A stretch of DNA of 64,000 nt from the NCBI GenBank assembly GCA_021234155.1, contig JAJEKV010000041.1, forward strand, positions 736,835 to 800,834. Direction: 5' to 3'. A program made the translations under genes and the position numbers. Shown piece by piece: positions 43,501 to 55,375 of this stretch (position 1 is its first letter; every line of letters starts with the position of its first letter). Source of the stretch: Isoetes taiwanensis (lineage: Eukaryota; Streptophyta; Lycopodiopsida; Isoetales; Isoetaceae). The notes beneath the pieces were generated by a model. The model saw only the letters and a program-made list of their open reading frames with translations. It did no database searches and had not been told where the DNA came from.

Positions 43501-44469
43501 ACATATTTGACAAGACTATAAGATTTTATTGTGGACTTGTATAATAGACTAGAGATCTATACATCTCGGTATTGGAAATGACAAACTTAAGCAAAAAATA
43601 CTTTTTAGTCCATAAGCAATATTTCGAAATCTCAACAACTTCATATGGATGAGGTTGAATAATAAAATTTTGGCTATAAGAGTTTTTACAAATACAAGCT
43701 TCATAACCATAAGTTTGCCAAATAATCTCCGGAGTAAGATTTCGTCAATGGTTCGGCAAGAAAAGGGGGACGGGGTTGAAGTGAAAAAATATTTGTGTAT
43801 CTAATCAATGGCTTCAGAATAGAATTTCTTGACGTCTGTTGCATAGCATGGCGACCGGCGAGGTCACGCTTGTCTTCTGCTGGTAGGCATCGTGGCAAGC
43901 CCTTTTTCTCTTCCCGCTGGATTGAAGTAAGCGGAGTTGTTGTTCGGGCTGTGAAGTTTGTTATGCCTATGAAATTTTGCTGCGACCTTTCATGCGGACT
44001 GCAGAAGCACAATCCGGCCTACTTAATTGCACAGTCCAGCCTACTTAGTTGCACAATCGCTGCTTGCTTACCTGCCCTGAAGAAGCTTGATTTACCGCTT
44101 TTGCATTGATCCTGCCTAAATTCAAGCATCCAAGCATTTATCCCGCATGAATTCAAGTACATGTTGAGCCAATTTGCTTGCTTGGGAGGTTTCGAAGAGG
44201 TGCTGCAGAGGTGCTGGAGAGGTTCAGAGCAGAAGAGGGTACGGAGAGGTTCAGAAGCTAATGAACGCCTCTGATTGCCAAATATTTTTTGTCCATTGCA
44301 ATGGTTTGCTCCCCTGTATTTGCCATTGCTTTACGTATTTTTATATATATATAATATACATACGTAGGGGAGCGTTCAAGTATACGGGGGTGTGAGGTGT
44401 ATATTTGTGGACCCTAGATCTGGCTGTGTAAGTTCCTGGGGATCTGCTTACCCTGCTGCAATAAAAAAT
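40570..44469. other. Long gene-poor interval
   Basis: About 3.9 kb with no recognised gene. An open stretch at 41754-41936 (+), including HEYYGTWLLDSPDIINVNVD, looks protein-like but matches no family I know. A duplicated GGGTGG-TTTTCTAG-TAAGCC block occurs at ~41505 and ~41563. A purine-rich tract with repeated GAGAGGTTCAGA lies at ~44210-44260. Confidence 0.45.
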
Positions 44470-44566
44470 GGAATTATATATGTTTGTTATGATCGAACAA
44501 ACAAAAAACATGAAAACATAGGACCACCGGAGGGCAACCCCTCGTGCACAGCACCTTGTTTTCTTT
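44470..44566 (-). repeat. Dispersed repeat, second copy
   Basis: Reverse-complement match to 21207-21300, including GCACGAGGGGTTGCCCTCCG. It directly abuts the SINE array. Confidence 0.6.
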
Positions 44567-45785
44567 TATAATAACCTATTCAATTATTTTAGGGATATAT
44601 AGTTTATGGTTTCAGGAATTGTTATTTTTACATCCATATAAAATTCCTCTGGAACCCCGTGTTATTTTGCGACATATTCTAAATGAGGTATACCCTGGAT
44701 ACCACAGTCGTCGGATTTGTCGATCCTACGACCCAGATCATATTTTGGAGCCTCTGGACACCTCTAGTTTCGCTTATAGTCATTTATAATTGGAGGCGCC
44801 TATGATTTGAAAATACGATTTCGCCTAAGGTTTTGAGGGAATATCAAACCTCTATACGGCTTTGCCTAAGATTTTAGAATATGAAATACGGGAGTTCGAA
44901 TCTCTACCAAAATAACTCAATGTCTTAATAAGACTATTTTAACCAATGTACCCAATGAGCTAATGTGATTATCTTTTATCTTGAATCTATGTTTTTTTTA
45001 TAACAACCTATTCAATTATTTTAGGGATATTTAGTTTATGGTTTCAGGAATATGTTTATATCCATATCAAATCCCTCTGGCTACATATTCTAAACAAGGT
45101 GCACCCTGGACTACCACAGTCATCGGATTAATTGATCATATGACCCAGATCGTATTTTGGGGCCTCTGGGCACCTCTCATTTCGCTTTTCGCCTAAGGTT
45201 TTGAGGGAATATCGAACCTCTATACGGCTTTGCCTAAGATTTTAGAATATGAAATACGGGAGTTTGAACCTCTACCAAAATAACTTAATGTCCTAATAAG
45301 ACTACTTTAACCAATGTACCCAGTGAGCTAATGTGATTATTTTTTATCTTGAATCTATGTTTTTTTTTTATAATAGCATATTCAATTATGTTAGGGATAT
45401 ATAGTGTATGGTTTCAAGAATTGTTATTTTTACATCCATATCAAATCCCTCTGGCTACATATTCTAAACGAGGTGCACCCTGGACTATCGCAGTCCTGGA
45501 TTCGTCGATCCTACGACCCAGATCGTATTTTGGGGTCTCTGGGCACCTCTCGTTTCGCTTATAGGCGCCTATGATTTTGAAATATGAAATATGATTTCGC
45601 CTAAGGTTTTGAGGGAATATCGAACTTCTATACGAGAGTTCGAACCTCTACCAAAATAACTTAATGTCCTAATAAGACAATTTAACCAATGTACCCAGTG
45701 AGCTAATGTGATTATTTTTTATCTTGAATCTATGGTTTTTTTTTTTTTTTTTTATAATAACCTATTCAATTATTTTAGGGATATA
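44567..45785 (-). mobile_element. Tandem array of three tRNA-derived SINE units
   Basis: Units at about 44567-44999, 45000-45369 and 45370-45753, with a partial fourth to 45785. Each carries, on the minus strand, a head with A box (TAGCTCACTGGG or variant) and B box (GGTTCGAAC), a body with GGCGCC and GACCCAGATCGT-type (plus strand) segments, and an AT-rich end. T-runs of 8-23 bases (plus strand) separate units, matching A-rich tails. Units differ by internal deletions (unit 2 lacks ~50 bp, unit 3 about 35 bp elsewhere). Confidence 0.85.
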
Positions 45786-47036
45786 GATAGATAGATAGAT
45801 AGATACATTATTGTCCCTTGTGCCCTGAGGCCCGTGGACTTATGTAGCATGGGCGAGCTCCCTTATGGGCGCTACTAGCACATCATGCTGGTTTACAATG
45901 TAACCTTTTCTGAAGGCTTCACTTTTCTCTATTAATCCGCACCCAGCTTTGGATCGGCTTCAAGGCGGAGCACCTGCAGTCGTCGTTATCAATCAGCTTT
46001 TGAGCCGAGCATTTCAGTATGGTATGGTGCGCCTCTCAGGCGGTTCATAACAGAAGCCCTTTTTCTTTATGTACTTCCCGGTGCCTTGCCATCATTTCCC
46101 GTATTGCGTCTGCCAGATCCCTCATTGTTTCTGACCTTGCCATCATGGTGTGTACAGGCTGACCCCACCTTACATTTCTGTACTTGTTCCTGATGTCTTC
46201 ATATACCGGGCATTCATTTAGCATATGATTTTCATCTTCCACTTCCCCTCATTACAAATTCTGCATCGCGGCTTCCCATTCTGAATCTTGCTAATCCTCT
46301 CCTCTCTCTCTATTCTCGCCATCTTTAAAAATCGCCCTTTTTTTCGATTCTTAGGTCATGGCTTCCCATTCAATCTTGCTAGGATATCCTTCCCGGCTTT
46401 TCCTAGTAAATTATCCCCGATACATCCGTTGTCCTATCTCCAAATCCCGGGTTGAATACTGTCATAAGCCATATTGTCTTCTTGAGCCCCGTGTGTTTTT
46501 GCAGCCAAGCTTGCGTGGCTTTGTTTGCCCATTCATCATTCCATTCTCCTTCACTAATGAGGTCGCTCAGGTTCATCCCCATTTTTCTTGTCCACATTGC
46601 TACATCCTAAACCAACCATTGCTCTCGATTATGTGGGCTTTCGCCGATTCACTGATCGCGATATTCGCTAACTTATTCGGTTTTCCACCTGCATTGTTTC
46701 TTATGAGATATCTGATGGTCTTTTCCCATGCCCTTACTTCCATTGGTTTCTGCCCCGTCTCATATACTATAGTTGTTTGTGGTGTATTCGTTCTCAGCTT
46801 GAATTCCTGTTTATGCCATTGCCTGTAAATTCCTTCCTGCTTTTCCCATTTCTTCTCTGTCAGACCCGGTCCCCAGGCCTCTGCTCTATATAGTTGTGTA
46901 GTTGCAACTACTGCGCTGAACAAATAGCATTTGATTTCCCAGTTTATTATCGCATTGAGGAGATTCAGCCATGGTAAGTGCAAGAAGAGGGTACCTATCA
47001 TCATCTATATGTGACGCACCTTTCTTATATAGTGGA
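45786..47036 (-). mobile_element. LINE 3' half with (GATA)n tail
   Basis: The 3' end on the minus strand is GGGCCTCAGGGCACAAGGG then ACAATAATG and a (TATC)n tail (45786-45806, plus GATA). The coding end has RCRICNEG followed, one frame away, by VEDENHMLNECPVYEDIRNK, a C-x2-C..H-x4-C knuckle. Upstream are LYRAEAWGPGLTEKKW and KPMEVRAWEKTIRYLIRNN, the region C-terminal to the RT. Frameshifted and dead. Its tail contacts the partial fourth SINE unit. Confidence 0.75.
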
Positions 47037-47760
47037 GAGGCCAGTTCATGATAGAATGTTGAAGAGGCCGAAAATTTGTCTCTTGTAAAATAATAGCATA
47101 TGGTTCTGTAGTTTTGATTCCTAGGCCTGTAAGTGAGAAAGGATTTCTACACCTGCCTTAAGCTCTCCTAAAAGCACTAGCACTAATGGTAGACCCCCAT
47201 ATTTCAGAATTATATAGTAAAACAGGCTCTATCAAAGCCCCAAGCAAGTGGGCTTTCTGTGATCAGTCATGAATCTCTGTATGAAAACAATTGTTTTGCA
47301 TTGGATAAAGTGCTCTCCAATCAGCAGTCACACACTTGGTGATACATTGTTCCTAAAGCATGTCCTTACAAAATTCTACACCAAGGTACTTGAAGTTATC
47401 TACAACTTCAACTTCTTGGCTATCATAGTGCGAAGTTGGAATAGTGTGCCAAGAAGATTGAACTACTAAGAGCTTGGTCTTCTGGAGATTAACGCACAAA
47501 CCTATGTTCTCACAAAAAATGTATAGAGTTTGTAAATGTTGTTGCATACTAACAGTTGTATGTGTCATAAACAAAACATCATCAGCATACATAAGTTGTC
47601 TAATGATATAGTGTGTCATATGCGAGCAGCCTTTGCCACCATGAGTATCAAGCCATGCTTCTAATTGATCAATGTAAAAGCCAACGAGTGTAGAAGATAG
47701 AGGGCAACCCCGACATACTGCAATATTACTCCTCATTTGTGTATCTGATGCTAGAACTTA
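47037..47760 (-). mobile_element. LINE RT fragment (separate or recombined copy)
   Basis: Minus-strand RT: CRGCPLSSTLVGFYIDQLEA (motif B), LMYADDVLF (motif C) and LQKTKLLVV, then a frame with VLLYNSEIWGSTISASAF. It overlaps in content with the region encoded at 46.6-47.0 kb, so the two pieces probably come from different insertions joined near 47.04 kb. Related to the LINE at 15.4 kb. Confidence 0.7.
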
Positions 47761-49657
47761 GCAAAGAACCTTTTGAAGAGTCCATAAATTGCATGTTAAA
47801 GATCTTGTAGAATCTCTAGCGCTTGCAATCACTGGCAAAGAAGCTCTCAAGGTACTATATTAAAAGTAGAAGTGAAATTTGGAAGGAGAATCTGCACGGG
47901 CCATGAGCTCGAAGTAGTTAGAGGTTCAATTGTACAAGGTACCGTCACTCACACAAAAATCCAGCTCAAATTCCACAATTATTTCCTAAGGGTTCATTGC
48001 TGAGGTGGACATGAAGGGCATGAAAAAAATGACGGGCGGTTATGCCCACTAGCACCCAAAATAAGCAAGGCAGGGGTGCTTTAAGTGGACTAAAACCCCA
48101 TTAAAAGCATACGTCTGGACGCATGCTTTTGCAACCCACCAGCATACTTTTACCTAGATGAAGAAGCAAAATAAAACTGCGATGACATTCAATAATTTTT
48201 CTCAGATGAACATTCATGAGAAGTTCATATGCCGTGTGGCATGGTGTCATTGGCCTCATGGCCTAAATTTCATTTACCTGACTTTTACGTAAGAGCCTTG
48301 GGCATTTTTTAAGATTACTCTTCCAGATTTGTCGATGTGTACTACCACACCAAGAACTGCCATAGTGGAATCTCAAATCTCATCCTTATATATATCCTTC
48401 ATCTATCGCCAATTTGGGGTAGCATCTGCCCTAGACATCTTATTTTACTCTGGCGATGACGATCAGAAGAACAGCTTTGGCAGCATAATGTTGTCTGTTT
48501 TCGGGTAATAGGCGAGCCCGAATCTATAATACGGGCTTGGGCACTTCGACATTCCCCTTGTTTCTGCTTTGATGCAGTCGGATATGCCCATTGCATGGGA
48601 AATAAATAACCCGAAATGGAGCTTCGAGCACATAGAAATTAGCTTATTTGCAAAAGAGATAAAAATTAGACAACAGTAGGTGAAGGTGGGGTTTGATCTT
48701 GCATGCTACAGCTGTTATAGGGATAATAAATGTTGCCTACCCCGATTTTCTGACCTCTAAGCCAATCACGTTTTGTCACATGTCTTACATTCTTTTCTGG
48801 AGTGTTGACCTTTCTACTTACATTCTTATTTTAGGCTACATTCTGTTGCAAATTCTGTTTTAGGTGATATTCTGTCAGCATAATTTCATCACAATTTAAC
48901 ATCAGAATTCATACATTAAAATTTAACACGATAATTACATCGCAAATTACATCAGAATTACTTAGAATATCAAATCACCATTGATTTAGATTCAAAAGCT
49001 TACAAGACTTTAAAAAGGCCTGTTCATTTCAAGAAACATTGATTCATATCAGAGTTCATAGTAGTTCAAACAAACAGCTTGTTGATTTGAAAACTCTACA
49101 AGAACAAAAGAACACACACGCCTATCTCTGCATTCCTTCCAGATCACTTCTTCATGATTTGTTTCATCAACTCTTGTGCTGAAATGCTTGGCATCACGAC
49201 ATTGCAATTCTGAAAGCTACCGCTTGAGATGTCAACCTTGTCTACATTGTGTAAAGCGCAACAAGGAATGTTGGATGGGCTCAGGCTTTACACGAATGAA
49301 AACAAGGTGGTATAATTGTGTCTCTTCTGGATTTTTCAAAAAAATGACTGCTACAAGATCACGTTCACTAGTACGAAAAAGTGTGATTCTTGATCCACCA
49401 AACCGTTTACCACTTGTCAAGGCCCCGATTGTAATAGGTTGATGTCTTCTGATCTTCTAAATATATCTATTTTTTTAAGCATGCTATATATCAGGTTTTC
49501 TAACCTATTGTATGAGAAGTTTTGTAACCTATTATAACTATATACTACAAGAATTTAGCGCTGGCAAAGCCAGCGCTTTTGTTGCGGTATGTGTGTAACA
49601 CGTTACCGACGAAGAGAATAGTAGGGACGTATGCATAGTATGATATGATAATGATTT
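47761..49657. other. Gene-poor interval
   Basis: No gene recognised. It contains a short perfect-type hairpin at 48.1 kb, listed separately. Confidence 0.5.
48103..48130. other. Short inverted repeat
   Basis: AAAAGCATACGT and ACGCATGCTTTT pair around a CTGG loop with one mismatch. Too short to assign; it could be the core of a small MITE. Confidence 0.5.
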
Positions 49658-49761
49658 TGCGTGCCCCTGGGAATCGAACCCAGGTTACTCCACAGGTGCG
49701 TTGCCCACGGCGTAGAGGGAGCATCGGTTCTTGTAGGGGACCGGTGCTCCGTCTACGTCGT
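49658..49761 (-). other. tRNA-like 3' half next to a 22-bp hairpin
   Basis: On the minus strand CCTGGGTTCGATTCCCAGG is a perfect T-arm with an exact B box (GGTTCGATTCC), followed by GGCACGCA. No matching 5' acceptor strand or full cloverleaf was found. Just upstream, ACGGCGTAGAGGGAGCATCG (plus, from 49707) pairs with 49740-49761 with three mismatches. Probably a SINE or tRNA relic. Confidence 0.4.
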
Positions 49762-51368
49762 CGGCATTGAGGTGAACGGAGGTTTTTTCTCTCTCTCTCT
49801 CTCTTTTTTAAACTCAGATTACATAGTATGCTAAGGCCCATCATGAACTCTTGAGACTTGCCGGTCGGGGCCCCCTTCCAGACCGGAAAGGGGCTCCCCC
49901 CTTCCATTCCCCAACAAAATGGAAGTTGGGAGTGCATCTGCAGGAGCTTCATCCAAAAGGCTTGCAGGGGATTTTGAAGCTGCAAATGACTAAATCGGTC
50001 CAGAATCACCCCCACCAATAGAGCATTAAGCAGATGGGCGCCAGAATCACTGCTGCCGGATTGCGCAGTAGCAGAGTGCCGGATTGTTCATCCGGTTTTG
50101 CCGGTTTCTTCTTACCGGATGAGCGGAAAGCTCGTCCCAACTTCCATTCCGCGGTGGAATTGAGACACGTGGCACAACCAAAATGAATTCCAGCGACCAA
50201 CTTCCATTTTGTGCACCTTATGGTGCTATGGGCTATGGAATGAAGGAGAGATGATAACCGACCTTTGTTTCAATTCAAAGAATAAAGAGCAAAATAGTGG
50301 CACTAACATTTGCATTTAGAATTGCTGCTACTGCTTGATGCGGATTCTAACCGGGTTAGACAGAATCGGCTGTTTCGATTTCAGCCCAAGCTGGATTTTT
50401 CCCACCGGGAACCCAAATTCATGAATTGCCCAGCCTAATCAGTGAGTTTTTTCAAAATTTGTAGATCTTGAATTTTCTTAAGGAAATAGGTAGATTCGTC
50501 GGCAAAAAACAAAACACTCATATTTTCCATGGCAATTAGCAGATTCTCGGCTTACATCCGGCCCAATTGATGGGTTTCTGCATCCAAGTCATGGATTTCT
50601 AAACCCAGTCTATGAATCGGCTATCTTCTACAGAACCCAATTCCTTTAGCAGGTAGTTTTTTTCTCAAGCAGGATAAGCTGTGTCTTAAGTTCCGTGTGC
50701 AACAAACGAGCAAAATCTTAAATTCATGCATTAGCTGGCCTTAGGAGGCAGCGATGTGCAACAAACGAACAAAAAGCATAGCCCAATACATTCTTACTGG
50801 GCTCACCTCTTCAAATAATAGGAATACGGTTTATTCTTTGCTGCATTCATGACGGAGAAAAGACAAAGAAGAGCCCACGAAGGCCTTAAATTCTATTCCG
50901 TTTTTTCAATGCAGGGGACGTCCTTTCCTTCGCCAGAGCTGGACAGAGTATCCGACCCGCGCCTCAGGGTCACTGGAATTAAACCCCCTTTCCAAAAATC
51001 CCTTCCTTCGATGCCTTCCTGCTCCACAATCTGGCAGAGCGAGGGTTCTTCCTCTGCTTCCATGCCTGGGCTTGTCTTTGCCGTAAATCCGACCCATCAA
51101 GCCCTTTCATACAATCAACTCTGTTTTTGTTTCTGTCAAGCCCTTTCATACAATCAACTCTGTTTTTGTTTCTGTTTTGCCGATCAAAGCTATGAACCCA
51201 AGAGCAATTTTTGTATATTTTGTGCATAGAATGAATCAAAAATTCGGAAGCCCTTTTCTTGCTCTGCACAAAGCTTCTTCAGCTGGGTTAATCAGAATTT
51301 ACCTGTTGGAGCTTTTTGTTTCTAAAGAGCAAAATTTGTTTAAAGGCAACGCTTAAAACCAAGATTGC
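49762..51368. other. Intergenic sequence
   Basis: No gene recognised. It has a (TC)8-9 microsatellite at ~49789-49804, several CCGGAT-type motifs near 50.05-50.13 kb, and a 39-bp tandem duplication listed separately. Confidence 0.5.
51098..51175. repeat. 39-bp tandem duplication
   Basis: Two identical adjacent copies beginning CAAGCCCTTTCATACAATCA and ending TTTGTTTCTGT. Confidence 0.95.
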
Positions 51369-52083
51369 ATGCCAGTAAGGAAAGCGCAGTGGGTTCGTGC
51401 AAAGGAAATTCGACCGTTTAGTTTTTTGCTGAGAAATCTATCTACTTCCTTGAGCCTCCGCATTGTAGGTCTTGAAGAGGCGAGTGACACTCTTGCTACA
51501 GCTGAGGTAGACCGGTTTTTCACTGAAGTGATGCACATACAGGCAGAGGGCATTCTTTCAGCACATCGAGTACCTACTAGTTCGTTTTCGAGATGCCTTG
51601 TCCAGACTGCACATTCTTCGGCATGGCAATCACTTGAAAGGAACCGCCTTCTCTGTCCAGGAAGACCTCACCCCCGCACAGCTCTGCACACGAAAGGAAG
51701 AATTATGTCGGGTTCGTGAGGCTCGCCTACAGCGGAAGTGGGCCGTATACAGAGGGGGCCAGGCTATCATCCGAGATCATTGGCCACTTGATCCGTGGGC
51801 AATTTCTGTGTAGCCCTGTGCTTTGCGGTTCCATTTTAGTTTCGGTTTTGGTTTGGCTTTCAGCTTCTCCTTTTATTGTCTATATTGTTGTTTGACCTGG
51901 GGCATAGCCCCCGAGTTCTGCTTGGGCTTATGCCCGCTGCTTTTGTTCTCAGTATGGTGATTTGTTAGGGGGCTCAGCCCCTGAGTTCTGTTAGGGCTCA
52001 TGCCCTCTTCTTATGTTCTGGTCCCATAACCCGATTGGGTTCCGTGGACGTTAAAAATTTCTTCCTTCCTTCCTTCCTTCCTA
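51369..52083 (+). mobile_element. LINE ORF1 fragment with 3' UTR and (TTCC)n tail
   Basis: Frame 1 has SLSLRIVGLEEASDTLATAE and VDRFFTEV, then HRVP. One base out of phase near 51575 it continues LVRFRDALSRLHILRHGNHL, KGTAFSVQEDLTPAQL and REARLQRKWAVYRGGQAI. This is the ORF1-type protein of L1-like LINEs (RNA-binding domain plus the KGT..V.EDLTP end). The 3' UTR has repeated GGGGCTCAGCCCC-type hairpins and ends GGTCCCATAACCCGATTGGG, TGGACGTTAAAAATTTC and (TTCC)n at about 52062-52083. No RT lies between, so this is an internally deleted copy. Confidence 0.65.
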
Positions 52084-52479
52084 AGGAAATTCAAAAATTT
52101 CCATGATAAATACACCAATTCGGTTCAAAATCTACAAATTTATTTAAGAGGCCTACAAATTCATTGGAGAAAACACCCCTAAAAATCATAGAACGGAAAA
52201 AATGGTTTTCTTGAATGGGTTTCTTGGCAGACAGAGCATGTGATCAGAGTAGCACAGTAACAACTCTATTCAATCCGGCAGATCAGAAAAAAAAAGGACT
52301 ATCGGCCGGATTTGCCCGCAGGCATACATAACTCCCAGTCCAAAGCTCCCAACTAATCCTCAAACGTCCCTGCCGGAACCCTTTCCCGATGCCAAATGTA
52401 ATCTTTTTTAGGTTTTTTTGCCCTGAAATATTTATTTTTGAATTTTTTTTTGCCGGAAAATCACTTTTTTTTTCCTACT
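52084..52479. other. Intergenic sequence
   Basis: Nothing recognised; T-rich tracts near 52405-52475. Confidence 0.45.
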
Positions 52480-52960
52480 AGTTATCTCTAATATATAATT
52501 GTAATATGGGAGGTAAGGGGCAGCTTACGTGTGTGTTTTTTATGGAAAATTATGATATAAATTGGACACGTGTGAGCGCATAAAAAGTTTGGAAAGTGGT
52601 AGTGTTTTCTAGAAGTTTCGAGCATGTGGTAGGGTTTCATGTGAGCATCTGTTCGAGAAGTTTTCGTTCAGCTTCTCCAAGTTTCTAGCCTGTTCTTGTG
52701 CGTCATATATAAAGGGGAAGTCAGATGTTCAGATTGAATTGCAGTCGTAGGCGTCTAACATCCAGGCGCGGTCATAGTTATGGTATGGACGTAGGCGTCC
52801 AAGTTAGATTTGTAGGACGGAGGTAGTTTTTCCGAGAATTTTCGGACTTCTTGGATGGTGGAACGATTTCTTGCAGGTTCCGGAAGCTTCCAACCTATAT
52901 TTCTGCTTAAATCAACACTGAGTTGTAGGCGGCTATGTCTTAGGCGTTCAGGTTTAGATT
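52480..52960 (+). promoter_or_regulatory. Promoter-like segment with heat-shock elements and TATA box
   Basis: Perfect three-unit heat-shock elements TTCTAGAAGTTTC (52607-52619) and TTCCGGAAGCTTC (52878-52890), plus looser ones at 52652-52690 and 52829-52850. A TATA box TATATAAAG lies at 52706-52714, 90 bp downstream of the first element. This arrangement matches heat-inducible plant promoters. No heat-shock protein frame follows. The segment runs into the last exon of PAC2, so it may be the LTR or end of an inserted heat-responsive element; boundaries and target duplication were not found. Confidence 0.5.
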
Positions 52961-53790
52961 CAAACAAAGTACCTTCTCCAGCTTTTAAAACTTGAAGGTA
53001 TTTATGCAATTCGCTTGCTAACAAAAAAGCATCTGGTATATTATCTCCTTCAGAGCAATAGCACACTAGACTGACTACACTACACGTAAACCTCTTGCCT
53101 GCAAGCAGCAATACATTAATCAGTGCAGATAAGATTCTAACACGATACAACTATTATACCTTCAGGCTAGACAACAATGCGGCGAAGGGCATACTTGAAT
53201 AGTATTCTCTGATCGATTGTTCTTCGTTGGAAACAAATAATGGAACCTGCCTCAGAGATTGAAGATTTAGTGCTGAGTCATCACTAGGTAATGAGAAATG
53301 CTCAAACTTCTTCCAACCCAGCTTCTTGCATATCTCATCCACCCCACTTCTGAGGTGTAGTTTATAGGCCTGGTAAAAGATCTTTTCTATTATTAGAATG
53401 CCAACGAACTCTTTTCTATCCTAAAACTTGAAAGTTAATTGATCATCAATCCGGAATACAAATAATAACCATACCCAGCAGTTTCAATCCTTTCTCTTTT
53501 GCCAGAGTCCATGCCAGACACTATTACTACTTCCTTAAAGTGCTCCTGTTGTATCCATTCAGCAAGATTCACTGCATACTTTGTCATTGTTCCCTGCATA
53601 ACATCATGCAGGTGTAAAAAAAATGACAGATGCATCAGAAAATCAGCTACTGCATTGTACCTGATCATATCTGTTGGGATAATAGCACAGCCATGCAGAG
53701 TCCATATAGTTTGTCCATTAATAGAAAATACCTTTATAACTGGTGACCTTTGTTGCACAATAGTGATGTCATTTTCTGAATCTTTATTTA
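52961..53790 (-). pseudogene. PAC2: PAC2 (proteasome assembly chaperone 2) 3' exons, C-terminus replaced
   Basis: Minus-strand exons: 53790-53732 ends QQRSPVIK; 53593-53475 (or longer) has NLAEWIQQEHFKEVVIVSGM DSGKRERIETAGYGYYLYSG; 53349-53160 has EICKKLGWKKFEHFSL and EYYSSMPFAALLSSLK; from 53098 VCYCSEGDNIPDAFLLASEL HKYLQV. PAC2 pairs with PAC1 to assemble the 20S alpha ring. After about 52970 the sequence leaves the family (no PLSWK-x-YG ending) and enters the heat-shock-element segment. The donor after YYLYSG lacks GT; an internal GTATGG would delete that conserved piece. N-terminal exons were not found upstream. The copy may be damaged; some exons look normal. Confidence 0.75.
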
Positions 53791-53987
53791 CTGCAGTTCA
53801 GGTCAGAGATGTGTGTCAAGTTTATATTTTTTTAACATAGCAAGGAAATTCTATGCTAAGAGACCACTAACATTTAGAACCCAATACCATTCAATATGTC
53901 CACAAAGGCTCTCGTTAGGAGAAGCACGATGATAAAAGGAGTCACAACCTCAGAGAATACTTAAAGGGCAGCATCTTTCTCATCTCA

Positions 53988-54170
53988 AGACTTATAGGGC
54001 AGCTATGTATATTGACAAGCTGCAATTTCATGAGGCTGTCCCTGCCTCAATTCGCTTAGAAGCTGTTGCACATCATTCCTACTCTGTGGTGGCGCTAATA
54101 ATTGGCAGTCTCCAGCTGTGTGTACTTCTATACATAGTATTCAATTCTGTAACATATCAAATTATCTGAA
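53988..54170 (+). CDS. Unrecognised exon-like open frame
   Basis: After a CATCTCAAG acceptor-like site the frame reads TYRAAMYIDKLQFHEAVPAS, IRLEAVAHHSYSVVALIIGS and onward, stopping near 54170. Amphipathic and hydrophobic segments are clear and the composition looks protein-like, but I cannot name a family. A GTGTAC at ~54117 could be a donor. It may be part of a decayed gene. Confidence 0.25.
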
Positions 54171-55375
54171 TGGTATGTAGTTATCCGCAGCCTTTAGGAA
54201 TACTGTTGCAATTGTAATGTGAACACAATTGAGTGATGGTAATTTCAGCTATAAGGAGAAGTTTAACGAGTAAGTCTCACTATATGTCAAGGTAAATCTT
54301 AAACAGAGAGCTAAAACTAGCATTTTATAAAACTGGTTGTTAAATTACCATGTTTCATAATATATCCAGTGTAATTCTATACTTGCCAGAAAGGATTTAC
54401 TGTCAAAATAACGGGTTACTAACCCTCAAGAGCAAGAGCAAGACTCCCTTCTAACCCTCAAGAGCTCTGCCTGTGGACCAAATGGATCGTTATGTCAATG
54501 CTGCATTACACTGGTGAGCAGGAAGTTTTGGAACAAGCAATCACTGTACCATGCTAAGTCATCCATTTTTAATGTTTGGACTATCATAGAATTAAGCGTC
54601 CAATTTTGCAAATTGGAGTTAAATGATCTGAATAGGATGCAGCTGTATTGGATTATTCAGTTGATCGGTTCAGCAGGTTGGCTTCACCAGCCCCTCGCTG
54701 CATGTGGGGAAGGCGACCTGCTTTTATTGGTCTGGCGATGCATGCATCATTCATTGGCATTTGGTTGAAAAGCATCGGACCAGCCCTTTAAGTCACAACC
54801 ATAAGCTGGAGCTTATGCTTAATTTAATAATAAGTTATATCATTTGGTAAGAACAAAAATTGTTTAGGATTCTACTTTCACAGTCATTTATAAAGTGCTG
54901 AAAGGTTTCTTTCTTCTCTTTATAGATCGAAAATGCATCTCCTAAAGATGAAATTAGAGGGAGCTTTGAATGAGGCGCCCAGTTTTTTACTATTTTACGG
55001 CAAAATACTTCGTGGATTGGAGCGCACTTTAGACACTTAATTCACGCTGGGAGGGGCATTACGCCCTGCAAGGCTTTGAGGCGGCGGCTGTTTCTATTGA
55101 GGCATTGCAGGAATTAGTCGTCTTCGTTTGAATCTGGTGTTTTCCTTGAGAAATCCCGTATCACTATGCTGGTAGTTTCGTAAAAGGATTTTAGCATGCT
55201 TTTGATCACTAAATGACATGGAGAGACATACGCAAGGAAGCCAAGATCCTAAAACTCGCCACATAATCATTTGCAGTCTGCCTTGACAGATAATAGTTGT
55301 CACGGTGAAAAAGAGTAAGGTATGCACATCTGTTAGTTCTGTTAATCACTGTTAATTAAGAAGCTACAAATATAT

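Noticed and set aside
49545-49577. ACTACAAGAATTTAGCGCTGG as a CACTA transposon end
   Set aside because: Only one end is seen, and the AGCGCTGGC/GCCAGCGCT stem closes immediately; no partner terminus was found.
50849-51229. 126-codon frame with CFCQALSYNQL repeats
   Set aside because: The repetition comes from a 39-bp DNA duplication; no start context or domain supports a gene.
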